Below the pieces are notes generated by a model. That model worked only from the letters and a program-made list of their open reading frames with translations, searched no databases and was not told the origin of the DNA. The translations under genes and the position numbers were made by a program. From positions 1 to 10,434 of the forward strand of contig CAKPXR010000049.1 of assembly GCA_934202215.1 (NCBI GenBank): a DNA stretch of 10,434 bases, in the 5' to 3' direction. The stretch's first letter is position 1, and each line of letters begins with the position of its first letter. This stretch comes from an uncultured Veillonella sp. (GTDB lineage Bacteria; Bacillota; Negativicutes; Veillonellales; Veillonellaceae). Of this stretch, positions 1 through 6,599 are shown piece by piece.

Positions 1-25
1 CGCCTTTAGACGCTGGCCTAGTACT

Positions 26-86
26 ACGGGCTTATAGCCCGTGAGCAAACCACCCGTTTTACGGGTGGTTCTGATTTTAGGGCTAT
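26..86 (+). other. Hairpin cluster at left edge; possible IS200/IS605-type right end
   Basis: Two perfect hairpins stand side by side. The first has a 7-bp stem (26-32 with 36-42, 3-base loop). The second has a 10-bp stem (48-57 with 61-70, loop TTT) and is followed by CTGATTTT. No coding frame is visible here. A GC-rich hairpin of the CCACCCG/CGGGTGG kind preceded by GAGCAAA resembles, from memory, the right ends of IS200/IS605 elements, where the 3' end of the TnpB-associated omega RNA lies. Any transposase or tnpB would be off the left edge. The second hairpin could equally be a plain terminator for a plus-strand transcript entering from the left. Positions 34-40 can also pair with 80-86, which would exclude the first hairpin. 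Confidence 0.4.
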
Positions 87-112
87 CATAGATCAAGTCT
101 TGGTATATATAT

Positions 113-143
113 ATCAAGGGAGGTAGTTATCCTCAAACTTGAT
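113..143 (-). terminator. Stem-loop at the end of the pfl operon
   Basis: Immediately after the pflA stop codon the minus-strand transcript can fold ATCAAG with CTTGAT (138-143 with 113-118) and GAGG with CCTC (131-134 with 120-123), with an asymmetric internal loop and a 7-base loop. The sequence downstream on that strand is alternating AT rather than a clean T run, so this would be a weak intrinsic terminator or a 3'-end stabilising hairpin. The strong hairpin at 48-70 may serve as a second stop. Confidence 0.3.
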
Positions 144-919
144 TATGATTGATGTTGTGTTTTGATGGGACTCCACCAATGGCGTCGATAGGCCTTGATG
201 CCTTCCACCACGGTTCTTGTCGCTTTAGCCGCTATATCTTTTGATGCGGCTGGTATGCCCTCTAGGCGATAGGTGAGACCTAACTCCTTATATTTAGCAG
301 TACCCATAACGTGATATGGTAAGCAATCAACGGCTTGTAAATTTTTCAGAGATCCTAGGAAAAAGCCTAGACGATAGTGATGATCTGCATTATCTGTAAT
401 TGTAGGGACCACAACGTGACGAACCCAAATGGGAACTCCTACGGCTGCCGTCAATCGAGCAAACCCGAGAATGGGCTCTAACGGTTTGCCTGTTAACCAC
501 AGATGTTTATCAGGATCGATTTCTTTAATATCTAGGATGACGAGACTAGTGACACTGAGTAATTTACGGTATGCCACCTCTTGGTGGGGATCAAAACAAA
601 TTCCACTTGTATCTAAACAGGTATGGACGTTTCTTTCACGGAAATATGTGAAAAGCTCAGTAACAAAGTCGATTTGCATCAGAGCTTCCCCACCTGTGAC
701 GGTGATACCACCATTAGCATAAAATTGGCGGTTACGTTCGTACTGGTCCCACAATTCTTCAACAGTCATGAACTTAACATCATCGCTAGTTTCATTCCAT
801 GTATCGGGATTGTGGCAATAAGCACAACGCATGGGGCATCCTTGGAGAAAAACCACCATGCGCATGCCTGGACCATCAACCGTACCCATCGTTTCAACCG
901 AATGAATACGTCCAGTCAT
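143..919 (-). CDS. pflA: Pyruvate formate-lyase activating enzyme (radical SAM)
   Basis: Uses SAM and a [4Fe-4S] cluster to generate the glycyl radical on pyruvate formate-lyase in the cytoplasm. The 258-aa protein opens with GRIHSVETMGTVDGPGMR, the conserved PflA start. It carries the radical-SAM cluster motif as C28-PMR-C32-AY-C35, followed by HNPDTW, and has the SAM-binding GGE motif at residues 76-78. Length is close to the 246 aa of E. coli PflA. The ATG at 919 is chosen because a GAGG lies six bases upstream and the homologous N-terminus begins there. It follows the glycyl-radical-domain gene by only 12 bases, so the two are almost certainly cotranscribed and perhaps translationally coupled. 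Its substrate should be the glycine carried by that small neighbour (Gly54) rather than a residue on the large chain. No missing residues were noticed. Confidence 0.97.
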   Translation of the reverse strand: MTGRIHSVETMGTVDGPGMRMVVFLQGCPMRCAYCHNPDTWNETSDDVKFMTVEELWDQYERNRQFYANGGITVTGGEALMQIDFVTELFTYFRERNVHTCLDTSGICFDPHQEVAYRKLLSVTSLVILDIKEIDPDKHLWLTGKPLEPILGFARLTAAVGVPIWVRHVVVPTITDNADHHYRLGFFLGSLKNLQAVDCLPYHVMGTAKYKELGLTYRLEGIPAASKDIAAKATRTVVEGIKAYRRHWWSPIKTQHQS

Positions 920-931
920 AGGAAACCTCGA

Positions 932-1171
932 TTAGATTTGTTGATGGAATGTACGGGAAATAACTTCGTCCTGTTGTTGTTTCGTCAATTTGTTGAAGTG
1001 TACTGCGTAACCAGATACACGAACAGTTAATTGAGGGTACAACTCAGGATGTTTTTGAGCGTCTAACAATGTTTCACGAGTGAACACGTTAACGTTCAAA
1101 TGATGACCGCCTTTTTGGGAGTAGCCATCCAATAACTCTACCAAGTTATCAACTTGTTGTTGGTTGCTCAT
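932..1171 (-). CDS. Stand-alone glycyl-radical domain of pyruvate formate-lyase (GrcA-like)
   Basis: A 79-aa protein corresponding to the extreme C-terminus of a normal PFL. It has NLVELLDGY at residues 9-17, [16 protein letters not shown] at 23-38, [15 protein letters not shown] at 45-59 and the terminal ISRTF element. The glycyl-radical motif RVSGYAV places the radical on Gly54 (Gly734 in E. coli PflB). The ATG at 1171 has a strong AAAGGAGG eight bases upstream, so this is a genuine independent start. E. coli GrcA/YfiD, a spare part for oxygen-damaged PFL, is longer (127 aa) and works beside a full-length PFL. Here the large-chain gene just upstream (75-base gap) lacks this domain altogether, so this small protein is inferred to be an obligatory second subunit. 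The activase gene begins 12 bases downstream. If translated from a different start it would gain nothing conserved. Confidence 0.95.
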   Translation of the reverse strand: MSNQQQVDNLVELLDGYSQKGGHHLNVNVFTRETLLDAQKHPELYPQLTVRVSGYAVHFNKLTKQQQDEVISRTFHQQI

Positions 1172-1246
1172 GGGTATTGCCTCCTTTCAACCAAGACTAA
1201 CACTCGTATCGGTGCCGGTGAAAGCACACAGATACTATGGAAGACG

Positions 1247-3364
1247 TTATTTATCTTCCTTTATAGTAACATTCGGTTCGCTGCAAGCGAAGTTTGTATT
1301 GGAGTTAGGTAATTGAGATGGATCTAACTCAATATCAAAATCGCTGACGGACACAAATGTTTCACCAGATTTACCTAATGCGTCAGGAATGATAGAGAAG
1401 GTATTAGAAATACCATCGGAGCTATCACGCCATGGCATTTTTGCTACGGATGCCAACGAAGAAACAGCACCGTGAGTGTCACGACCATGCATTGGGTTAG
1501 CACCAGGAGCGAAAGCTTCACCGGCTTTACGGCCGTCTGGTGTAGAACCTGTTGCTGTACCATATACTACGTTGGAAGTAATTGTTAACAAGCTCATAGT
1601 AGGAATGGATTGACGGTATGTAGGATGTTTACGAATCTTGTTCATAAATGTGGAAACAACTTTTGCTGCCAAGCTATCTACACGATCGTCATCGTTACCA
1701 TATTTAGGGAAGTCACCTTCGATTTCGAAATCAACAGCGATGCCGTTTTCGTCACGAATAGGTTTTACCTTAGCATATTTAATAGCGGACAAGGAGTCAG
1801 CTACTACGGATAAACCAGCGATACCAGTTGCAAACCAACGAGTTACCTTGCGGTCATGCAATGCCATTTCTAGTTTTTCATAAGCATATTTATCGTGCAT
1901 GTAGTGAATGATGTTCAATGCGTTTACATATACGCCTGCTAACCATTCCATCATGTCGTCGAATTTTTCCCATACTTCATCGAATTCTAAGTATTCGGAA
2001 GTGATAGGGCGGTATTTAGGTCCAATTTGTTTCTTAAGTTTTTCATCAACGCCGCCATTGATTGCGTATAGCAAACATTTAGCCAAGTTGGAACGAGCGC
2101 CGAAGAATTGCATTTCTTTCCCAATACGCATTGGGGATACGCAACATGCGATGGCGTAGTCATCACCAGAGTTAGGACGCATCAAGTCGTCATTTTCGTA
2201 TTGGATGGAAGATGTTTCAATGGATAGTTTCGCACAGAAACGGCGGAAGCCAATAGGCATGCGAGGGGACCACAATACAGTGAGGTTTGGCTCTGGAGCA
2301 GGGCCAAGGTTAGTCAATGTATGTAGGTAACGGAAGGACATTTTGGAAACCAATGTACGACCGTCAGTACCCATACCACCGATGGATTCTGTAGTCCACA
2401 CAGGGTCACCTGTGAACAAGTTGTTGTATTCGTGGATACGTGCGAAACGAACCATACGCAATTTCATAATGAAATGATCTACGAATTCTTGGATTTGTTC
2501 TTCTGTATATGTACCATTGCGAAGGTCACGTTCAGCGTAGATGTCTAGGAATGTAGAGTTACGGCCGATGGACATAGCAGCACCATTTTGTTCTTTAATA
2601 GCGCCAAGATAACCGAAGTAAATCCATTGCATAGCTTCTTTAACGTCTTTTGCTGGTCCAGAAATGTCGTAACCATAAGACGCAGCCATTTCTTTTAATT
2701 CTTTCAAAGAACGGATTTGCTCTTTGATTTCTTCGCGGTCGCGAATTACGTCTTCAAGCATATCGCCCATAGTGATATTGAATTGTTCCTTTTTATCTTC
2801 GATGAGGTAATCAATACCATACAATGCGATACGGCGATAGTCACCGATGATACGGCCACGGCTGTACGCATCAGGCAAACCAGTTACGATATGAGCTGTA
2901 CGAGCTGCACGCATTTCTGGTGTATATACATCAAATACGCCATCGTTATGAGTTTTACGATGTTTTCTAAAGAAGTCTTCTGTTTGCGGATCCATTTTGA
3001 AGCCGTATTCTTCGATAGCGGATTTCGCAGTACGCAAGCCACCATAAGGGAACATAGCGCGTTTTAACGGTTTGTCAGTTTGCAAACCAACGATCGTTTC
3101 AAGGTCTTTGTCGATATATCCTGGCGCATGGGCAGTAATGTGTGTGGCCACGGAAGTATCGGCATCGAGCATGCCGCCTTTTTCACGTTCTTCTTCATAA
3201 AGCTTCATTACTTGGTCCCATAATTTTGTCGTTCTTTCTGTAGGACCAGCAAGGAAGGAATCGTCCCCTTCATAGGGGATATAGTTTCTTTGAATAAAGT
3301 CGCGTACATCAACGGCTTTATCCCACACACCTGTGTTAAAATCTTTCCATGCAGTATGTTGCAT
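1247..3364 (-). CDS. pflB: Pyruvate formate-lyase large chain lacking the glycyl-radical domain
   Basis: Catalyses pyruvate + CoA to acetyl-CoA + formate, the main anaerobic pyruvate-cleaving step. The 705-aa product follows E. coli PflB closely from the N-terminus to [15 protein letters not shown] (residues 651-665). Catalytic cysteines are Cys407-Cys408 in [20 protein letters not shown]. Other PFL hallmarks include [16 protein letters not shown] from residue 323, [10 protein letters not shown] at 265-274, [12 protein letters not shown] and [10 protein letters not shown]. The chain ends with a 40-residue tail (666-705) unlike the normal PFL C-terminus, and no RVSGY motif is present; that domain is the next gene. 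The ATG at 3364 is preferred over an in-frame ATG at 3430: GGAGGT lies at 3370-3375, homology begins at this methionine, and the extra 22 residues would overlap the likely promoter. It is the first gene of the operon. Both active-site cysteines are intact, so it should work once paired with the small chain. Confidence 0.95.
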   Translation of the reverse strand: MQHTAWKDFNTGVWDKAVDVRDFIQRNYIPYEGDDSFLAGPTERTTKLWDQVMKLYEEEREKGGMLDADTSVATHITAHAPGYIDKDLETIVGLQTDKPLKRAMFPYGGLRTAKSAIEEYGFKMDPQTEDFFRKHRKTHNDGVFDVYTPEMRAARTAHIVTGLPDAYSRGRIIGDYRRIALYGIDYLIEDKKEQFNITMGDMLEDVIRDREEIKEQIRSLKELKEMAASYGYDISGPAKDVKEAMQWIYFGYLGAIKEQNGAAMSIGRNSTFLDIYAERDLRNGTYTEEQIQEFVDHFIMKLRMVRFARIHEYNNLFTGDPVWTTESIGGMGTDGRTLVSKMSFRYLHTLTNLGPAPEPNLTVLWSPRMPIGFRRFCAKLSIETSSIQYENDDLMRPNSGDDYAIACCVSPMRIGKEMQFFGARSNLAKCLLYAINGGVDEKLKKQIGPKYRPITSEYLEFDEVWEKFDDMMEWLAGVYVNALNIIHYMHDKYAYEKLEMALHDRKVTRWFATGIAGLSVVADSLSAIKYAKVKPIRDENGIAVDFEIEGDFPKYGNDDDRVDSLAAKVVSTFMNKIRKHPTYRQSIPTMSLLTITSNVVYGTATGSTPDGRKAGEAFAPGANPMHGRDTHGAVSSLASVAKMPWRDSSDGISNTFSIIPDALGKSGETFVSVSDFDIELDPSQLPNSNTNFACSEPNVTIKEDK

Positions 3365-3369
3365 TTTGC

Positions 3370-3375
3370 ACCTCC
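3370..3375 (-). promoter_or_regulatory. Ribosome binding site deciding the PFL start
   Basis: GGAGGT on the minus strand, five bases before the ATG at 3364. It rules out the longer in-frame start at 3430, which has no comparable site. Confidence 0.85.
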
Positions 3376-3388
3376 ATAAAAGGATATA

Positions 3389-3412
3389 ACTATAGATTTC
3401 TATGCCTATAGT
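3389..3412. promoter_or_regulatory. 7-bp inverted repeat in the pfl leader/promoter
   Basis: ACTATAG (3389-3395) and CTATAGT (3406-3412) form a perfect inverted repeat separated by 10 bases. It overlaps the proposed -10 element and transcription start of the pfl promoter. That is a plausible place for a repressor operator, or the repeat could form a small hairpin at the 5' end of the mRNA. AT-rich repeats of this length also arise by chance. Confidence 0.3.
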
Positions 3413-3438
3413 GTACAATGTTTGTCTCAATTTAACAA
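3410..3438 (-). promoter_or_regulatory. Candidate sigma-70-type promoter for the pfl operon
   Basis: On the minus strand TTGTTA (3433-3438) and TACACT (3410-3415) are separated by 17 bases. Transcription would start near 3403, giving a leader of about 40 bases before the ATG at 3364. The -35 element sits inside TTGTTAA, which equals one half of the Rex operator consensus described in clostridia (TTGTTAA-N4-TTAACAA). The second half here is poor and out of phase by one base. Confidence 0.5.
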
Positions 3439-3726
3439 ATTTTAAATGATATATATTTTCAATACATACTATGCAATTTTCGTAAGAATAGTTCTTATTT
3501 ATAATTTATCCATATTAGAAACACTATATGAAATGCTTTAAATATAGCGATAATATTGGTTTGTGCGAATGTGTAAGTTTGATAGATCTAATTTTACATT
3601 ATCTTTAAATAATGAAAATTCATATCAACAAATAGGGAGCGTTCGATATGGTGTGATGTATCTTCTTGGTTTCGTATGGACTTATTATGGTAATATTTAG
3701 ATAGTATTGATTATGGAATTACGTAG
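3439..3726. other. AT-rich divergent intergenic region, no gene
   Basis: This is most of the 376 bases between the divergent pfl operon and the EamA transporter gene. It is strongly AT-rich and no protein-coding frame with family features is visible on either strand. It must hold the promoter for the plus-strand transporter, but no convincing -35/-10 pair was found. Small items seen: an inverted repeat CATATC (3621-3626) / GATATG (3645-3650), and a tiny plus-strand frame at 3656-3700 that would encode a 14-residue aromatic-rich peptide. Confidence 0.5.
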
Positions 3727-3734
3727 AAAGGTGG
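3727..3734 (+). promoter_or_regulatory. Ribosome binding site deciding the EamA start
   Basis: AAAGGTGG lies six bases before the ATG at 3741. The in-frame ATG at 3735 directly abuts this site and would be too close for initiation, so 3741 is preferred. Confidence 0.75.
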
Positions 3735-3740
3735 ATGCTA

Positions 3741-4607
3741 ATGACAGATAGAATGAAAGCCATTTTAGGGGCGTCTGCTACCATTGCGGTATGGGCTACG
3801 GCATTCCCTTTCGGAAAAGTGGCATTACAATCAGTAGATGCATTGACTCTCTCTGTAACCAGGGTAGTAGGCGGTGCTATACTAATGCTAATTATTGGTG
3901 TATTCAAAGGATTACATATCCCTACATCTTGGCGAGAATGGGGCATATACATTTTGTTAGGTGCTACAGGTAATTTTGTTTACCAAGTTGTATTTAATGA
4001 AGGGCTTCGAACAATCCCAGCAGCTACATCGAGCATTATAATGGCTTTGACACCAATGATAACGGCACTGATGGCATTGGTGATTTATAAAGATAAAATA
4101 CGTCCTATTGGTTGGCTTTTCACCATAACGGCCTTTGTAGGTGTAGCGGTTATTATTCTTTGGAACTCAACCTTAACGATTCCTATGGGTGCCATATGGA
4201 CGTTGATAGGGATGGTACTGTTTGCAATCTATAACATTCTGAATCGAGGGCTAAGCTTAAAAGGATATAACTCTATTACTATTGCTATGTGGTCCATGTT
4301 TACCGGTGCTATTATGGCATTGCCATTTGCAGATCATGCTATTGATATGATTATAGCCGCACCTATTAGTGCAAAGCTTGCTATGCTGTATTTAGCATTC
4401 TTTTCCAGTGCACTAGGATTTGTATTCTGGAGCTATGCCTTTGAACATGCTGAAAAGGTGTCTGATGTAACTAACTTTATGTATATCTCGCCAATTGTGG
4501 CAGCTATAGTAGCAGCCTTTTTATTGGGAGAAATACCAAACATGGGGCTCTATATTGGGGCACCTGTTATTTTAGGATCCTTATATCTCTTTAATCGATA
4601 TAGATAA
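3741..4607 (+). CDS. EamA/DMT-family 10-TM transporter
   Basis: A 288-aa very hydrophobic inner-membrane protein with about ten transmembrane segments, arranged as two EamA repeats. The first covers roughly residues 6-140, with the typical GLRTIPAATSSIIMALTPM segment at 88-106. The second covers roughly 150-286, with AFEHAEKVSDVTNFMYISP at 233-251, the usual family element near the start of the last helices. This family of drug/metabolite transporters is mostly exporters of amino acids, nucleosides or other small metabolites; the sequence does not reveal the substrate. The gene stands alone: it diverges from the pfl operon and is closed by its own terminator before metN. Length is normal for the family (about 280-300 aa). 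The start at 3741 is chosen from the ribosome binding site spacing; 3753 is also possible. Confidence 0.93.
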   Translation: MTDRMKAILGASATIAVWATAFPFGKVALQSVDALTLSVTRVVGGAILMLIIGVFKGLHIPTSWREWGIYILLGATGNFVYQVVFNEGLRTIPAATSSIIMALTPMITALMALVIYKDKIRPIGWLFTITAFVGVAVIILWNSTLTIPMGAIWTLIGMVLFAIYNILNRGLSLKGYNSITIAMWSMFTGAIMALPFADHAIDMIIAAPISAKLAMLYLAFFSSALGFVFWSYAFEHAEKVSDVTNFMYISPIVAAIVAAFLLGEIPNMGLYIGAPVILGSLYLFNRYR

Positions 4608-4697
4608 GTTAATTTTGTTAGAGTCTGAATCATTTAGATTTGATGTAAAAGATAGAAAAATAGGGATGTAAACCCTTATAATATAAGCGTTATATAA

Positions 4698-4738
4698 AAG
4701 AGAACCTTAACCCATTACTGGGTAAGGTTCTCTTTTTG
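4698..4738 (+). terminator. Intrinsic terminator after the EamA gene
   Basis: Arms 4698-4714 and 4719-4734 pair along 16 positions with one bulged A at 4709 and a TTAC loop, followed by a TTTTT run ending at 4737. It lies 90 bases after the stop codon and just before the metN promoter. Confidence 0.9.
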
Positions 4739-4739
4739 T

Positions 4740-4768
4740 TTGACAGTCCTTATAAATTGTAGTAATCT
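4740..4768 (+). promoter_or_regulatory. Candidate promoter for metNIQ
   Basis: A perfect TTGACA (4740-4745) is followed after 17 bases by TAATCT (4763-4768), a weaker -10. Transcription would start near 4775, giving a leader of about 75 bases, too short for an S-box (SAM-I) riboswitch plus its terminator. Confidence 0.55.
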
Positions 4769-4778
4769 AAGTACATAA

Positions 4779-4807
4779 TTAAAACATACCTTAAAGATAT
4801 GTTTTAA
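4779..4807. promoter_or_regulatory. 10-bp inverted repeat in the metNIQ leader
   Basis: TTAAAACATA (4779-4788) and TATGTTTTAA (4798-4807) are a perfect inverted repeat with a 9-base spacer, just downstream of the predicted transcription start. It could be an operator for a dimeric regulator or a 5' hairpin in the mRNA. It is not followed by a T run, so it is not an obvious attenuator. Confidence 0.45.
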
Positions 4808-4851
4808 ATAAAGGTTAATTCCTACTGGATTATAGGGAAAGAGGTGGTACA

Positions 4852-5874
4852 GTGATTGCTATACGAAATGTAACGAAAGAGTTTGACGTTAATAAGCAAA
4901 AGGTTACTGCATTATCTGATGTAAACTTTACCATAGAAAAAGGTGATATATTTGGCATTATTGGCTTCAGTGGCGCTGGTAAATCTACACTGCTGCGCAT
5001 GATTAATGCCTTAGAGGTACCTACCTCTGGTCATGTTGAAATAGATGGTGTGAATATCAATGGCTTAAGTTTTAACGAGCTCAGAAAGGTGCGTAAGCGC
5101 ATCGGCATGGTATTTCAACAGTTCAATTTGTTGAATGCTAAGTCTGTATATGATAATGTGGCGATTCCTTTGATTCTAAATAAGGTCCCTAAATCAGAGA
5201 TTGATAACAAGGTTAAAACATTGTTAGACTTTGTTGATTTAGGGGATAAAGCAAATGCCTATCCTGGAGAATTATCAGGTGGTCAAAAGCAACGTGTTGG
5301 TATTGCCCGTGCGTTGGCTACAGATCCATCAATTCTTCTTTGTGATGAAGCAACAAGTGCTCTTGATCCAGATACGACAGAGTCTATTCTTCAATTATTG
5401 GAGCGCGTTAATCGTGAACTAGGGGTAACGGTGGTTATCGTCACTCATGAGATTGATGTAATTCAAAAAATTTGTAACCGCGTTGTGGTAATGGAACATG
5501 GGAAACTCATAGAGACTGGTTCTGTGCTTGAGGTATTTAGTAAACCTAAACATGAAACAACGAAACGATTTGTTAGGACCGTTATTCCCGATGAAATTCC
5601 ATCAACAGTAAAACATACCTTGGCTTGTGACAAAAGGCCATACACAATTCTTAAGATGCATTTTTTAGGAAATAATACGACCGATAATGTTTTATATCAT
5701 ATTAATAAGACATTTGATTTGGAAACGAGTGTATTATTCGCTACCGTAACAGAGCTAGAGTATACAGTACTTGGTATTTTTATTGTTCAGTTTATTGGCG
5801 ACGATCTTGAAGTGGGCAAGGTGAAAGAGTATCTTGTGACACAAGGTATTGAATGGCAGGAGGTGACACTATAA
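4852..5874 (+). CDS. metN: Methionine-type ABC importer ATPase with NIL domain
   Basis: The 340-aa ATPase of a MetNIQ importer, located on the cytoplasmic face of the membrane. It has Walker A GFSGAGKST at 38-46, a Q-loop in VFQQFN near 87-92, the signature LSGGQ at 141-145, Walker B ILLCDE at 161-166 and the switch His199. A C-terminal NIL (ACT-like) domain covers roughly residues 265-340; in characterised MetN this binds methionine and inhibits transport when the internal pool is high. Length matches the family (about 340 aa). The start is a GTG at 4852 with GAGGTGG four bases upstream. The stop codon overlaps the start of metI by one base (TAATG), so the two are translationally coupled. 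All nucleotide-site residues look intact. Confidence 0.95.
   Translation: MIAIRNVTKEFDVNKQKVTALSDVNFTIEKGDIFGIIGFSGAGKSTLLRMINALEVPTSGHVEIDGVNINGLSFNELRKVRKRIGMVFQQFNLLNAKSVYDNVAIPLILNKVPKSEIDNKVKTLLDFVDLGDKANAYPGELSGGQKQRVGIARALATDPSILLCDEATSALDPDTTESILQLLERVNRELGVTVVIVTHEIDVIQKICNRVVVMEHGKLIETGSVLEVFSKPKHETTKRFVRTVIPDEIPSTVKHTLACDKRPYTILKMHFLGNNTTDNVLYHINKTFDLETSVLFATVTELEYTVLGIFIVQFIGDDLEVGKVKEYLVTQGIEWQEVTL
5858..5863 (+). promoter_or_regulatory. Ribosome binding site deciding the metI start
   Basis: AGGAGG inside the end of metN, ten bases before the ATG at 5874. It argues against the in-frame ATG at 5853, which lies upstream of it. Confidence 0.8.
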
Positions 5875-6545
5875 TGGACTTCTTCATGCAAGAACTTGGT
5901 GTGCCAGGTTCGCAGTTATTACTAGCCGCAGAACAAACATTATATATGGTGTTCCTGTCTCTATTCATTGGTACCGTACTAGGGCTGATTATCGCAGTTA
6001 CACTGGTGGTGACAAATCCTAATGGTATTGTTAAAAATAGCATTGTTTACACCGTTACAAATACAATTGTTAATATTGTGCGTTCTGTACCATTTATCAT
6101 CTTAATGGTGTTTATCTTGCCATTGACTAAGATGATTGTTGGTACTCGTGTTGGTACAACAGCGGCCATCGTACCGCTTGTTATATTCATTGCGCCGTAT
6201 CTGGCTCGCCTCTTTGAAAACTCTATTTTAGAGGTTAATAAAGGCATTATCGAGGCTGCACAATCGATGGGGGCCTCTCATTTTGAAGTGATTTGGCATT
6301 TCCTTTTGCCAGAGGCAAAGGGGTCACTTATCTTATCTATTACAACTGGTACCATTGGCCTTATCGGAGCCACTGCTATGGCTGGTGCCATTGGTGCAGG
6401 TGGTGTAGGTGATTTGGCTCTTACCTATGGTTATGAGCGGTTGAACTTCCCATTAATGCTATTCACCGTTGTTATTTTGATTATTTTTGTTCAAATTATT
6501 CAAACAATAGGTAACTACTTTGCACGTCGTGCGCGTCGTTCCTGA
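5874..6545 (+). CDS. metI: Methionine-type ABC importer permease
   Basis: A 223-aa inner-membrane permease with about five transmembrane helices, normal for MetI (about 217 aa in E. coli). It would form a homodimeric channel with two MetN. The EAA coupling motif is visible as EAAQSMGASHFEVIWHF at residues 127-143, the loop that docks on the ATPase. Other family features are the NIVRSVPFIILM segment (67-78) and the GAIGAGGVGDLAL segment (171-183). The C-terminus is arginine-rich (ARRARRS), consistent with a cytoplasmic end. It starts at the ATG overlapping the metN stop and is followed after 54 bases by metQ. Confidence 0.95.
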   Translation: MDFFMQELGVPGSQLLLAAEQTLYMVFLSLFIGTVLGLIIAVTLVVTNPNGIVKNSIVYTVTNTIVNIVRSVPFIILMVFILPLTKMIVGTRVGTTAAIVPLVIFIAPYLARLFENSILEVNKGIIEAAQSMGASHFEVIWHFLLPEAKGSLILSITTGTIGLIGATAMAGAIGAGGVGDLALTYGYERLNFPLMLFTVVILIIFVQIIQTIGNYFARRARRS

Positions 6546-6599
6546 TTTGATGAAATAGATTTTGGTTATATTGATTGTGAAAGTATAGGAGAATGTACT

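Noticed and set aside
429..1030. Plus-strand open frames opposite pflA and the radical-domain gene
   Set aside because: They are antisense shadows of strongly conserved genes, with no ribosome binding sites or recognisable domains.
1172..1246. Frameshift or sequencing error joining the two PFL genes
   Set aside because: The small gene has its own strong ribosome binding site, the two conserved segments meet without loss, and the 75 bases between plus the 40-residue tail cannot be turned into normal PFL sequence by one or two base changes.
3365..3430. Longer PFL start at 3430 adding 22 residues
   Set aside because: The extra residues have no similarity to PFL, there is no ribosome binding site for that ATG, and it would place the proposed -10 inside the gene.
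4769..4851. S-box (SAM-I) riboswitch or T-box before metN
   Set aside because: The leader of about 75 bases is too short, and no conserved core or following terminator hairpin was seen.
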